A stretch of DNA of 59,743 bases from an uncultured Rubrobacteraceae bacterium. Lineage in GTDB: Bacteria; Actinomycetota; Rubrobacteria; Rubrobacterales; Rubrobacteraceae. The translations under genes and the position numbers were made by a program. Shown here one piece after another: positions 33,436 through 41,486 of the stretch (position 1 is the stretch's first letter; each line of letters opens with the position of its first letter). The notes beneath the pieces were generated by a model that saw only the letters and a program-made list of their open reading frames with translations, did no database searches and was not told where the DNA came from. The stretch spans positions 1-59,743 of the forward strand of contig CADCVH010000127.1 in NCBI GenBank assembly GCA_902806085.1, in the 5' to 3' direction.

Positions 33436-34828
33436 GGCCGAACGCCCCGGTGAAGTCCCCGATCTTCTGCTCCACCTCGGCCCACTCCTCCTCCGCTCTG
33501 GAGCCCGGGACGATCCCGGCCCCCGAGAACAGGGCCAAAGTACGCCCCCTGATGAGCCCCGACCGGATCCCGACGGCAAACTCCGAGGCGTCCGCGCCGA
33601 CCCACCCGATGGGCCCCGCCCACCACCCCCGGTCGAAGGGCTCCAACTCCCGGATTCCCTCGAGCGCCGGCCCCCCCGGGTAACCCCCGACGGCGGGCGT
33701 GGGGTGGAGCGCCCGCAGCACCTCGGCGTCCGTGACGCCCTCCCGCAACTCCCCGCGCACCCTGGAGACGAGGTGGCGCCGGCTCGCGAGCTTCATCTCC
33801 GAGACGCCGCTCTCGACCTCCAGCCCGGTGCACAGCGGCCCGAGCGCCTCCCGTATGCCGACCTTCACGAACCCGTGCTCGGAACGGTCCTTCTCGCTGC
33901 CCAGCAGCTCGTCCCGCAAGCCCTCGTCTTCGGCCGAAGAGACGCCGCGCGGGCGGGTGCCGGCCACGGCCTCGCTCCTCACGGAGCGCCCCTCCCGGCG
34001 AAAGAGCCTCTCCGGCGACGCCCCGAGGAAGGCCACGCCCTCCTCGGGCTCGACGTAGAAGCGGAAGCAGTCGGGCGCCGCGTCCCTGAGCTCTTCGGCG
34101 AGAAGGATGCCGTCCAGGTCCTCGCCGAAACCGAACTCCGCCCGGCGGGCGAGCACCACCTTGCCAAGCCCGCCCTCGGAGAAGGCCGCGAGCGCCCGTC
34201 CGACGTTGCCTTCCCAGCCCTCGCGGCCGGGGGCATCCTTCCGGTAGAGGGGTTCGGGCAGGGTTCCGGCCGGCACCCCGGACGGCGTCCGCAGGCCCTC
34301 GATCTGGTCGAGCACCTCTTCCTGGCGGGCCGCGTCCCGGGGAAGCACGAGGTTGCACACCAGCGTGGCCCCCTCCTCCCCGGTGTGGAGCTCGAAGCGG
34401 GGCAGCACGAAGCTGTACGCGCCGAACGGCTCCCACTCCTCGTCCACCACCCGCCCGGGGTCGAAGCGTCCCCCCCCGTAGTACCGGACGTCGCCGTCTC
34501 CGGACTCCAGGAGACGTTTGTGGAGGACGTCTATGTCCTCCGGCTCCCCGCCCGTCTGGAGGTCCGCGATGCCGACGGCGGAGATCCCGGCCCCTCCCTC
34601 CCGGCCGGACCAGTGCATCCTCGGGTACGACCGCTGTTCCCGCAGCCACCCGAGCGCGTCCACCGGTCCCACGGCGACCGAGAGGCGCACGACCCGCCCC
34701 TCGTCCGGGTACCCGGCCGGTGAGGAGAGGACCCGGCTCGCCTTCTCGGCGAGAACCCATCGGGCCCGCGCGGCATCGTCCGGAGCACCCGCCCCGCGGA
34801 TGCGGCCCGCGCGCTCGCTGCTCAACAA
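33416..34828 (-). CDS. menF: Isochorismate synthase
   Basis: 470 aa chorismate-binding enzyme. Motifs are LGKVVLARR, FLGASPERLFRREGR, EAVAGTRPRG, HPTPAVGGYPG and the C-terminal LFSGAGIVPGSRAEEEW. It isomerises chorismate to isochorismate, the first committed step of menaquinone synthesis. The best available start is TTG 34828; no strong ribosome site is seen. A promoter-like TTGTAA-18-TAGATA lies about 45-75 bp upstream. Salicylate- or dihydroxybenzoate-type isochorismate synthases are alternatives excluded by the men context. Confidence 0.93.
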   Translation of the reverse strand: MLSSERAGRIRGAGAPDDAARARWVLAEKASRVLSSPAGYPDEGRVVRLSVAVGPVDALGWLREQRSYPRMHWSGREGGAGISAVGIADLQTGGEPEDIDVLHKRLLESGDGDVRYYGGGRFDPGRVVDEEWEPFGAYSFVLPRFELHTGEEGATLVCNLVLPRDAARQEEVLDQIEGLRTPSGVPAGTLPEPLYRKDAPGREGWEGNVGRALAAFSEGGLGKVVLARRAEFGFGEDLDGILLAEELRDAAPDCFRFYVEPEEGVAFLGASPERLFRREGRSVRSEAVAGTRPRGVSSAEDEGLRDELLGSEKDRSEHGFVKVGIREALGPLCTGLEVESGVSEMKLASRRHLVSRVRGELREGVTDAEVLRALHPTPAVGGYPGGPALEGIRELEPFDRGWWAGPIGWVGADASEFAVGIRSGLIRGRTLALFSGAGIVPGSRAEEEWAEVEQKIGDFTGAFGLGNRAR

Positions 34829-34872
34829 GTTTCGTGCCCCCGTGTCATAGTGTGCGCTAGTGTAGCAAGGAG

Positions 34873-34902
34873 TATCTAGAGGCGGAGCGGCTTCGCTTAC
34901 AA
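34873..34902 (-). promoter_or_regulatory. Candidate promoter of the menF-menD block
   Basis: On the minus strand TTGTAA (34902-34897), 18 bp, TAGATA (34878-34873), between the xylulokinase stop and menF. Confidence 0.45.
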
Positions 34903-34912
34903 TCCCCCTCCA

Positions 34913-36373
34913 TCAGCCGTTTAGCCGCGGGTAGAGCTCCCGGTAGCGCCCGTAGGCGGCTTCGTAGAGGGGCCTCTGTTCTCCCGGCCGCACGGCCTCG
35001 CCGGTAGTCTCTGGTGCGAGGCCCAACGTGTCCTCAGCCCTCCCGTAGACGCCCGCGGCGAGGCCGGCCAGGAGCGCGGCGCCGCGGGCGGAGGCGACGG
35101 GGGCGACGTTCGCGGGCAGCAACCACAGCGGGCGGCCGAGCACGTCGGCGAGCAGTTGGCGCCAGGGTCCGCCGGAATCCCCCCCGGACCCGCCCCCCGC
35201 GAGGCGCAGCTCGGGCGCGGGCGTTCCCGCCTCCTCCAGCGCCTCCAGGCCCTCGCGCAGCGCGAAAGCGACGCCTTCGAGGGCGGCTCGCAGCAGGTGG
35301 CCGCGGGTGTGGTCGAGGCCGAGGCCCGTCCAGGCGCCCCGCGCCGCCGGGTCGAAGCGGGGCGTCCGCTCCCCGCTGAGGTACGGCAAGAACAGGACGC
35401 CGCCCGCGCCGGGGGGGACGAAGAAGGCCTCTCCGTAGACCTCGCTCCAGGAGGCGCCGAGCACCTTCCTGGCCCACTCCAGGGCGAGGCCCGAGTTCTG
35501 GATCGCCGCCATCGAGTACCAGAGGTCGGGCACGGCGGCCCGGTAGAGGTGGGTGCGTTCGTTCGGGTCCGGGACGGGCTCCCCTTTGGCGGAGAAGATC
35601 TGGGCCCCGGTGCCCACGGTGAGCTGCACGGGACCGGGCCGAAGGAGCCCACTCCCGAGCATCGCCGCCGCCGTGTCCGCCGCCCCCGCCGCGACCGGCA
35701 ACCCTTCCCGCAACCCGAGGTCTTCGGCCGCGTCCCGGACGAGGGCCCCCGCGGCCCCTCCCGAAGGGACGAGCGGGGCGAGCAGGCCCCCCCGCAGGCC
35801 GAGGGCCTCGACGACCGGGTGGGCCCAATCGTCGGCCAGGACGTCGTAGAGGAGCGTGGCCGACGCGTCGGAGGGTTCGGCCGCCGCCTCGCCCGTCAGC
35901 CTGAGCCTGATCCAGTCTTTGGGCTGGAGGGCCCACCGGGCGGACCCGTAGACTTCGGGTTCGTTGCGTTCGAGCCAGAGGAGGCTCGGGCCGGCCATGC
36001 CGACGGCGGGCGGATTGCCCAGCCCGCGCCGCAACCCTCCTTCCAGCCCGCGGTAGGCGTCGAGCTCGGCCCCGGACCTGGCATCCGCCCAGAGGACGGC
36101 CGGCCGCAGGGGCCGTCCCCCGCCGTCCGACAGGACAACGCCGTGCATCTGGCCCGAGAGGCCGAGCGCGGCAACCTCGGCACCACGCCCGCCGACGGCG
36201 CCCCGCGCCGCCGCGACCGCCGCGTTCCACCAGTCTTCCGGGGAGGACTCTGCCCACCCGGGGCGGGGCGACCGGACGGGGTAGGCGGCGGAGCCCTCCC
36301 CGAGAACCGCGCCGTCTTCCGCGAGAAGCAAGGCTTTCACCGAGCCGGTACCGAGGTCCAGGCCGAGGAGCAT
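34913..36373 (-). CDS. xylB: Xylulokinase (FGGY kinase)
   Basis: 486 aa. The N-terminal phosphate loop LGLDLGTGSVKALLL, LSGQMHGVVL (xylulokinase-type substrate motif), VGTGAQIFSAKGE, and FLPYLSGERTPRFDP are all present, followed by LAGGGSGGDSGGPWRQLLAD. It phosphorylates D-xylulose with ATP. It directly follows the remains of a sugar isomerase/epimerase gene, and no xylose isomerase or intact transporter is nearby, so its pathway here looks incomplete. ATG 36373 has only a weak ribosome site. Confidence 0.92.
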   Translation of the reverse strand: MLLGLDLGTGSVKALLLAEDGAVLGEGSAAYPVRSPRPGWAESSPEDWWNAAVAAARGAVGGRGAEVAALGLSGQMHGVVLSDGGGRPLRPAVLWADARSGAELDAYRGLEGGLRRGLGNPPAVGMAGPSLLWLERNEPEVYGSARWALQPKDWIRLRLTGEAAAEPSDASATLLYDVLADDWAHPVVEALGLRGGLLAPLVPSGGAAGALVRDAAEDLGLREGLPVAAGAADTAAAMLGSGLLRPGPVQLTVGTGAQIFSAKGEPVPDPNERTHLYRAAVPDLWYSMAAIQNSGLALEWARKVLGASWSEVYGEAFFVPPGAGGVLFLPYLSGERTPRFDPAARGAWTGLGLDHTRGHLLRAALEGVAFALREGLEALEEAGTPAPELRLAGGGSGGDSGGPWRQLLADVLGRPLWLLPANVAPVASARGAALLAGLAAGVYGRAEDTLGLAPETTGEAVRPGEQRPLYEAAYGRYRELYPRLNG

Positions 36374-36412
36374 CTACAAGACGCCTTGACGGGCGGGCCG
36401 GCTTCGCGTCAC

Positions 36413-36799
36413 GCGATGACCCCGTGCTCCGCGCCTTTGGAGCGCAGGAAGGAGAGGCCGTCCCCCAGCAGGGCGTCCGGGTCGCCGAGCGCGGCCGTCA
36501 TCTCGACCGCGCCGTCCAGAGAGCGGGCGGAGCCCTCGGGGCTGGAGGGGAGGTGGGCCTCCCTCCCTCGGAGGGCCGGGCGAGCAGGCGCAGGCCAGGC
36601 CGTGGTCCTCAAGGAGGGATCTTGTGCGCTCGACGTCCACGCCTTCGGGATCTGGTAGCGGTATCTCGACAAAGTCCAGTCCGGCCGACGCGGCGCCGGA
36701 GATCACGCGCTCCGCCCCACCGCGGGACCACCCGCCCACCCAGGTAAACGCGTGCGACCCGAAAGCGGGGACCCCGCCACGCGACAACCGTGCACCCAA
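36413..36799 (-). pseudogene. Sugar phosphate isomerase/epimerase (xylose isomerase-like), frameshifted and truncated
   Basis: It starts at TTG 36799 behind GGAGGAGAG. The first frame gives FGSHAFTWVGGW, ERVISGAASAGLDFVEIPL and EGVDVERTRSLLEDHGLA, the N-terminal part of a DTE/IolE-like TIM barrel. Near 36560 similarity shifts to another frame (REAHLPSSPEG, SLDGAVEMTAALG, SKGAEHGVIA). The remaining half of the barrel, including metal ligands, is missing before xylB. A frameshift plus deletion makes it inactive. Confidence 0.75.
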
Positions 36800-36887
36800 C
36801 CTAAGCTCTCCTCCCTTTGCCTTACCGAATAGTAGGACAAATCGGGGGCCGGGTCCTGCCCGCGCGATGGTTACGTGCGGGAAAGGC

Positions 36888-36918
36888 GAAGGGACCGGGG
36901 TGTTCTCCCGGTCCCTTC
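36888..36918 (-). terminator. Strong hairpin terminator after the sortase gene
   Basis: GAAGGGACCGGG (36888-36899) and CCCGGTCCCTTC (36907-36918) form a perfect 12-bp stem with a 7-base loop, about 30 bp past the sortase stop. Confidence 0.7.
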
Positions 36919-36945
36919 TGCTCCTTTACGGTTTTTCGGCCGCCG

Positions 36946-37641
36946 TCAGGTCTTGATGTCCTTGAGCTCGGCCTGGTAGACCACGCGGTCCGAGTAGTCG
37001 GGCAGGGTGCAGGTCTGGAGGGTGAGGATGTTCTTGCCCTCCACGCGCTTGAGCACGGAGAGGTCGGTGGGCTCCACGATCTTCTTGCTGAAGACCTCGT
37101 AGGTGTACTGCCGGCCCATGGAGTCCTCCACGTAGACCTCGTCGCCGTTCCTGAGGTCTTCGAGGTCGTAGAAGGCCAGGTCGCTGTTGGTGCCCGGGAA
37201 GCCGATGCGGTGTCCGGCGATGTAGACGTTTGCCTCCTCCTGCCACGGGAAGCCCGTGTACGGCAGCCGGACGGCAGCGTAGTCGCGGAAAAGCGCCTCG
37301 TTCGTGCCCTCGCCGGTCGGGATCTCGTCGTTCTTGATCTCCGCCATCTTCGGGACGGTGAGCTTGAGGGTCTTGTCTTTGGCCGGCTCGAGCTTGTTAC
37401 CCTCGCCCTCGGCGTTCCCGCCGCCTCCGGCCTTGGGCGCCACCTGCTGGTCTTTGGCCTCTTCGGTCATCTTCTTGTTTTCGGGCTGCTTCTCTGCCTG
37501 TTCCTCGGGCTGCTCCTGCTTCTGGGAGCCCTGCCCCCCCGAGGGCTTGTCACCGGAGGATTGCTCAGCCGAAGAGCAGGCGGCCAGCGTGGCCGCCACC
37601 AACAGGGCCGCAAGGATCATAACCAGATTCTTGAAACGCAT
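36946..37641 (-). CDS. Sortase with lipoprotein signal peptide
   Basis: 231 aa from ATG 37641. The N-terminus MRFKNLVMILAALL-VAATLAAC ends in a perfect lipobox (LAAC), so the mature protein should be lipid-anchored. A Gln/Glu/Lys-rich linker of about 70 residues follows. The sortase domain has the catalytic His in IAGHRIGFPG, Cys in LTLQTCTLPD and Arg in SDRVVY. The Thr after the Cys and the NDEIPTG-type start suggest a class D/E-like housekeeping sortase. Most sortases use a transmembrane anchor, so the lipobox is unusual. No LPxTG substrate gene is adjacent. Confidence 0.88.
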   Translation of the reverse strand: MRFKNLVMILAALLVAATLAACSSAEQSSGDKPSGGQGSQKQEQPEEQAEKQPENKKMTEEAKDQQVAPKAGGGGNAEGEGNKLEPAKDKTLKLTVPKMAEIKNDEIPTGEGTNEALFRDYAAVRLPYTGFPWQEEANVYIAGHRIGFPGTNSDLAFYDLEDLRNGDEVYVEDSMGRQYTYEVFSKKIVEPTDLSVLKRVEGKNILTLQTCTLPDYSDRVVYQAELKDIKT

Positions 37642-37855
37642 CTCATCACCTCTCGCTGTCTCTCCACCAAACACCGCACGGTGGAGAATACGGACCGAAG
37701 ATTACAACCCGGTAACGTTCCGACCAATAACCCGTTACACCGCGCCAACACGGGACCGAACCCGTTTTTGCCGGCAGTTATCTTAAGATGGCGATCCTCC
37801 TCTGTAAAGGCCAACCTCCCCGAACCGCGCCGCCCCGTCCCCCGGAGCATACTCA

Positions 37856-37883
37856 TTGACGTTTCGGAATCTATGTGTAAACT
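37856..37883 (+). promoter_or_regulatory. Promoter of the phasin-like gene
   Basis: TTGACG (37856-37861), 16 bp, TAAACT (37878-37883), giving a leader of about 30 bases before the start at 37920. The rest of 37642-37919 shows no gene. Confidence 0.5.
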
Positions 37884-37919
37884 GCATATAGATAAGATAG
37901 CGCAAAGAGGAGGAATATT

Positions 37920-38426
37920 TTGGAGACCATGGAGCGGACGGGCAGGACGGCGGAGCGGCTCGCGAAGACGGGCGGCGACGCTTACAAGCTGGTCGTGGAC
38001 CATTTCGCGGCGCAGCAGGAGCGGAACGTGCGTTTCGCGCAGGAGACGCTGGACGGTGTGGTGCGCGAGGTTCGAGATCAGGCCGAGAGCAATCGGGCGC
38101 TCACGCAGGAGTTGGTGGAACGGGCCGAGCAGCAGCGGGGGGCCTACCGGGCCCTGGTGGGTCAGACCGTGGACGCGTACGCGGAGCTTCTCTACGCGCC
38201 GCTCTCATACTACAAGCAGGGTCTGAGGGCCGTGGAGGGTGAGATCGATCGCGCGTCGTTCCCGATCTCCGGCTACGACGAGCTCAACGTCGGGGAGATC
38301 GCCAAGCAGATCGACCGGCTCACCGCCGCGCAGATCCGCGAGGTCCGCGAGTACGAGAAGCGCAACAAGAACCGCGAGACCCTGATCGACCAGCTCGACC
38401 GCAATCTGAAGGCCGTCTCCGCGTAG
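37920..38426 (+). CDS. Phasin-like coiled-coil protein
   Basis: 168 aa. TTG 37920 is preferred to ATG 37929 because AGAGGAGG is 6 bases before it. Almost the whole chain is predicted amphipathic helix (DHFAAQQERNVRFAQETLDG, ALTQELVERAEQQRGAYRAL), as in phasins that coat polyester granules. The C-terminal module, SGYDELNVGEIAKQIDRL then QIREVREYEKRNKNR, recurs in actinobacterial proteins of uncertain role. No signal peptide. No pha genes are in the window, so granule binding is inference. Confidence 0.65.
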   Translation: METMERTGRTAERLAKTGGDAYKLVVDHFAAQQERNVRFAQETLDGVVREVRDQAESNRALTQELVERAEQQRGAYRALVGQTVDAYAELLYAPLSYYKQGLRAVEGEIDRASFPISGYDELNVGEIAKQIDRLTAAQIREVREYEKRNKNRETLIDQLDRNLKAVSA

Positions 38427-38446
38427 GAAAGCTTCAGGCAACAGGC

Positions 38447-38500
38447 ATCGGCCGTCAGATACGGCCGATACAGGGAGGGCCGGGGAGAAAATCCCCGGCC
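38447..38500. terminator. Double hairpin between convergent genes
   Basis: First stem: ATCGGCCGT (38447-38455) with ACGGCCGAT (38461-38469), loop 5. Second stem: GGCCGGGGA (38478-38486) with TCCCCGGCC (38492-38500), loop 5. The second loop is T-rich on the minus strand. They probably end both the phasin-like and CsbD transcripts. Confidence 0.7.
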
Positions 38501-38534
38501 TCTCGCCTATCCATCGACTTGTTTTTACCGGAAC

Positions 38535-38723
38535 CTACTTCAGAAGGTCCTTCAAATGGCCCTTCTTCTCCTTCATAGTGCCCTTGCGCTGGTCCGCGCG
38601 TCCCTCGGCCTTCTTGTCCTTGTTGCCGGAGAGGGCCCCCGCGGCCTCCTTCATGCGGCCCTTGGCCTTGTCCATGGCCCCTTCGTTGCGGTCGTCCTGT
38701 CCCGTCTTGCTCCGCCGACCCAT
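38535..38723 (-). CDS. CsbD-family stress protein
   Basis: 62 aa, Lys/Gly/Asp-rich and hydrophilic, from ATG 38723 with AAGGAGGAG upstream. The central DKAKGRMKEAAGALSGNKD and KAEGRADQRKG are the CsbD repeat. In Bacillus subtilis CsbD is a sigma-B-induced general stress protein of unknown mechanism. It is last on the minus strand after the pxp/CoxL block but separated from it by about 70 bp. Confidence 0.9.
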   Translation of the reverse strand: MGRRSKTGQDDRNEGAMDKAKGRMKEAAGALSGNKDKKAEGRADQRKGTMKEKKGHLKDLLK

Positions 38724-38791
38724 AAGCTCCTCCTTGTGGTGGGTGCAACTGCCCTTTTAGATCCCTCTAGGGCGGGCGGCGGTTACACCTT

Positions 38792-41182
38792 TTAAACCTT
38801 CCCGTTTGTGGTGCCGGGGTTGCGGTCCTTTGCGGCCTGGATCGCCTGCCACACCTTCCACGGCGAGGCCGGCATGTCTATGTGGGTGACGCCGAGGTGG
38901 GCCAGGGCGTCGATCACGGCGTTCACCACGGCCGGTTGGGCGGCTATCGCGCCGGACTCGCCTATGCCTTTCACGCCCATCGGGTTCGTCGGCGAGGGGG
39001 TTTCCGTGCGGTCCAGGATCATGTTCGGTATCTCGGGGGCGCCCGGGATCATGTAGTTCATCATGCTTCCCGTGATGAGGTTCCCCTCGGCGTCATAGAC
39101 CGCCTCTTCGTAGAGGGCCTGGGCTATGCCCTGGGCGATGCCGCCGTGGAGCTGGCCGTCCACGATAGCCGGGTTGACGACGGGGCCGCAGTCGTCGACC
39201 GCGACGTACTTCGGGATGGTGACCCCGCCCGTCTCCGTGTCCACCTCCACGACGCAGACGTGGGTGCCGTAGGGCCAGGTGAAGTTTGGCGGGTCGAAGA
39301 CGTGGCTCTCGCTCAGGACCGGCTCCATGCCCTCGGGGAGGTTGCTCGCCAGGTACGCGGCGCCGGCGACGTCCTGGATAGAGACGTTCGTGCCCGGGGA
39401 ACCCGCGACCGAGAAGCGGCCGTTCTCGAACTCCATGTCGCCCTCGGCGGCCTCGAGCATGTGGGCCGCTATCTTTTTGGCCTTGTCCACGACCTTCTCG
39501 CAGGCGAGGCTGAGCGCCACCCCGCCGACCGCGAGGCTCCGGGAGCCGTAGGTGTCGCGGCCGTAGGGGGAGACCGCCGTGTCGCCGTGCAGGACCTCGA
39601 CGTCGTCGACGTCCACGCCGAAGGCGTCCGCGGCGATCTGGGACCAGCTCGTCTCGTGGCCCTGGCCGTGGGGCGAGGTGCCGGTGACGACCTCGACCTT
39701 GCCGGCGGCGGACATGCGGACGGAGGCGGACTCCCAGCCGCCGCTCTGCAGTCGGACGCCGGCGGCCACCTTCGAGGGCGAGAGGCCGCCGCTCTCGGTG
39801 AAGTTGCCGATGCCGATGCCGAGCTGCACTACGTCCCCCGCCTCGCGGCGGCGGCTTTGTTCGGCGCGAAGGGCATCGTAGTCGGCGAGGTCGAGGGCCC
39901 TTCTCATGCAGGTTTCGTAATCGCCGGAGTCGTACATCACGCCGGCGGGGGTGGCCGTCGGCTCGTCGAACGGGGGGATCAGGTTCATAATCCGAAGCTC
40001 CGCCGGGTCCATGCCGAGCTCCCGGGCCAGGTCGTCCATGATGCGCTCGTGGGCGTAGGCGGCCTCCGAGCGGCCGGCCCCGCGGTAGGCATCGGTAGGC
40101 GTCAGGTTCGTGAAGACCCCGGTGCACTCGAAGGAGTAGGCGTCAAAGGTGTAGAGGCCGGGGTAGGTGAAGGAGCCGAAGATGGCGATGCCGGGTGTGA
40201 GGAGTTGCAGGTAGGCGCCCATGTCCGCGAGCAGTTTGACCCTCATGCCCAGGATCTTGCCGTCCCTCCTGGCGGCGAGCTGGATGTGCTGGACCTGGCC
40301 GCGCCCGTGGGTGGTCGCCACGTGGTTCTCCGAGCGGTCCTCGACCCACTTGACGGGCGTCTTGAGCCTGCGGGCGAGCGCCAGCGCGAGGGCCTCCTCG
40401 GCGTACACGTTCAGCTTGCCGCCGAACCCGCCGCCCACGTCGGGGGCGACGACGCGCAGCTTCGTGTCCGAAACGCCGCACATGAGGGCGAGGATGTCCT
40501 TGACGAAGTGCGGGACCTGGGTCGAGGAGTAGACCGTGAGGGCGCCGGTCGCGGGCTCGGGGTTCACGACCACGGCGCGGGGCTCGATGGCGCTCGGGAT
40601 GAGGCGCTGCTGGATGTACCTTCCGCTGACAACCACGTCCGCCTCTTCGAAGGCCTTGTCTATGTCCCCGGTGCCGAGAGGCCACGTGTAGCACTCGTTC
40701 GTACCGAGCTCCTCGTGGACGAGCGGGGAGTCCTCCTCAAGGGCGGCCTCCACGTCCACCACCGCCGGCAGCGCCTCGTAGTCCACCTCGATAAACTCCA
40801 GGGCGTCCTGCGCCTTGTAGCGGTCGGTCGCCACGACCACGGCCACGCCGTCGCCCGCGTGGTTGACCTCGCCGCGGGCCAGGGGCCAGTGGTCCGGGAT
40901 CTTGATGTCTTCGGTCACCGGCCAGCCCGTGGGGATGCCGATGGCCCACTCATCCGCCAGGTCTTCGCCGGTAAAGACCGCCACGACGCCGGGCCTTTCC
41001 CTCGCAACGGAGACGTCCACGGACAGGATCTTCGCGTGGGCGTGGGGGCTGCGCAACAGCGCGAAGTGGAGCATCCCGGGCAGGCGAATGTCGTCCGTAA
41101 AGCCGCCGTTCCCCGTAACGAGCGCCGGGTCCTCCTTGCGCAACACGCTGCTCCCCATGTACCGCCGGGCCGTCTCCGTCAT
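38792..41182 (-). CDS. CoxL-like molybdenum hydroxylase large subunit (form II)
   Basis: 796 aa xanthine-dehydrogenase-family catalytic subunit. Motifs: VGGGFGGK (cofactor), AYRGAGRSEA (the form II loop; true CO dehydrogenases carry AYRCSFR), SPHGQGHETSW and GVKGIGESG near the end. It needs a Fe-S and a FAD subunit for electron transfer, but neither gene is adjacent. It follows the biotin-carrier gene by 40 bp with GGAGGC before ATG 41182, so it appears to be part of the pxp operon. The substrate is unknown; CO is unlikely from the active-site loop. Confidence 0.9.
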   Translation of the reverse strand: MTETARRYMGSSVLRKEDPALVTGNGGFTDDIRLPGMLHFALLRSPHAHAKILSVDVSVARERPGVVAVFTGEDLADEWAIGIPTGWPVTEDIKIPDHWPLARGEVNHAGDGVAVVVATDRYKAQDALEFIEVDYEALPAVVDVEAALEEDSPLVHEELGTNECYTWPLGTGDIDKAFEEADVVVSGRYIQQRLIPSAIEPRAVVVNPEPATGALTVYSSTQVPHFVKDILALMCGVSDTKLRVVAPDVGGGFGGKLNVYAEEALALALARRLKTPVKWVEDRSENHVATTHGRGQVQHIQLAARRDGKILGMRVKLLADMGAYLQLLTPGIAIFGSFTYPGLYTFDAYSFECTGVFTNLTPTDAYRGAGRSEAAYAHERIMDDLARELGMDPAELRIMNLIPPFDEPTATPAGVMYDSGDYETCMRRALDLADYDALRAEQSRRREAGDVVQLGIGIGNFTESGGLSPSKVAAGVRLQSGGWESASVRMSAAGKVEVVTGTSPHGQGHETSWSQIAADAFGVDVDDVEVLHGDTAVSPYGRDTYGSRSLAVGGVALSLACEKVVDKAKKIAAHMLEAAEGDMEFENGRFSVAGSPGTNVSIQDVAGAAYLASNLPEGMEPVLSESHVFDPPNFTWPYGTHVCVVEVDTETGGVTIPKYVAVDDCGPVVNPAIVDGQLHGGIAQGIAQALYEEAVYDAEGNLITGSMMNYMIPGAPEIPNMILDRTETPSPTNPMGVKGIGESGAIAAQPAVVNAVIDALAHLGVTHIDMPASPWKVWQAIQAAKDRNPGTTNGKV

Positions 41183-41222
41183 GCCGCGCCTCCTATCTGG
41201 TCGGTCTTTCGGGTCGTCCCGG

Positions 41223-41459
41223 CTACTCGAGCTCCAGGAGATCCTGGCCCGCGTCCACGGCGTCCTCGTGCTCGACGAGGAACTTCGAGACGGTGCCGTC
41301 CTCCTCGGCCTTGACCTCGTGGAAGGACTTCATCACCTCGATCAGGCCGACGGTGTCCCCCGCCGAGACGGAGCCGCCTTCTTCCACGTAGAAGTCGCTG
41401 TCCGGGTCCGGGCGCCGGTAGAAGGTGCCGGGCATCTGCGCTTTCACGGTCTTCGCCAA
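41223..41459 (-). CDS. Biotin carboxyl carrier protein (stand-alone domain)
   Basis: 78 aa, a single biotinyl domain. The biotinylated Lys lies in GLIEVMKSFHEV (VMK, a variant of AMKM). The fold starts ADMPGTF-like (VKAQMPGTFYRRPDPD) and ends AGQDLLELE. TTG 41459 has GGGAGGAA upstream. Without the long N-terminal region of AccB it resembles carriers encoded with LamB/YcsF and KipI/KipA homologues. It lies between pxpA and the CoxL-like gene; the biotin carboxylase gene is divergent, 3.5 kb away. Confidence 0.9.
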   Translation of the reverse strand: MAKTVKAQMPGTFYRRPDPDSDFYVEEGGSVSAGDTVGLIEVMKSFHEVKAEEDGTVSKFLVEHEDAVDAGQDLLELE

Positions 41460-41486
41460 TTCTTGTTCCTCCCGCTCCGTGGCCTA

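Noticed and set aside
38792-41182. Aerobic CO dehydrogenase
   Set aside because: The active-site loop is AYRGAGR, not AYRCSFR, and the coxM and coxS partners are absent.
38882-41314. Long plus-strand open frame opposite the CoxL-like gene
   Set aside because: Composition is that of a reverse-complement shadow (Val/Gly/Asp/His-rich), with no motif or ribosome site.
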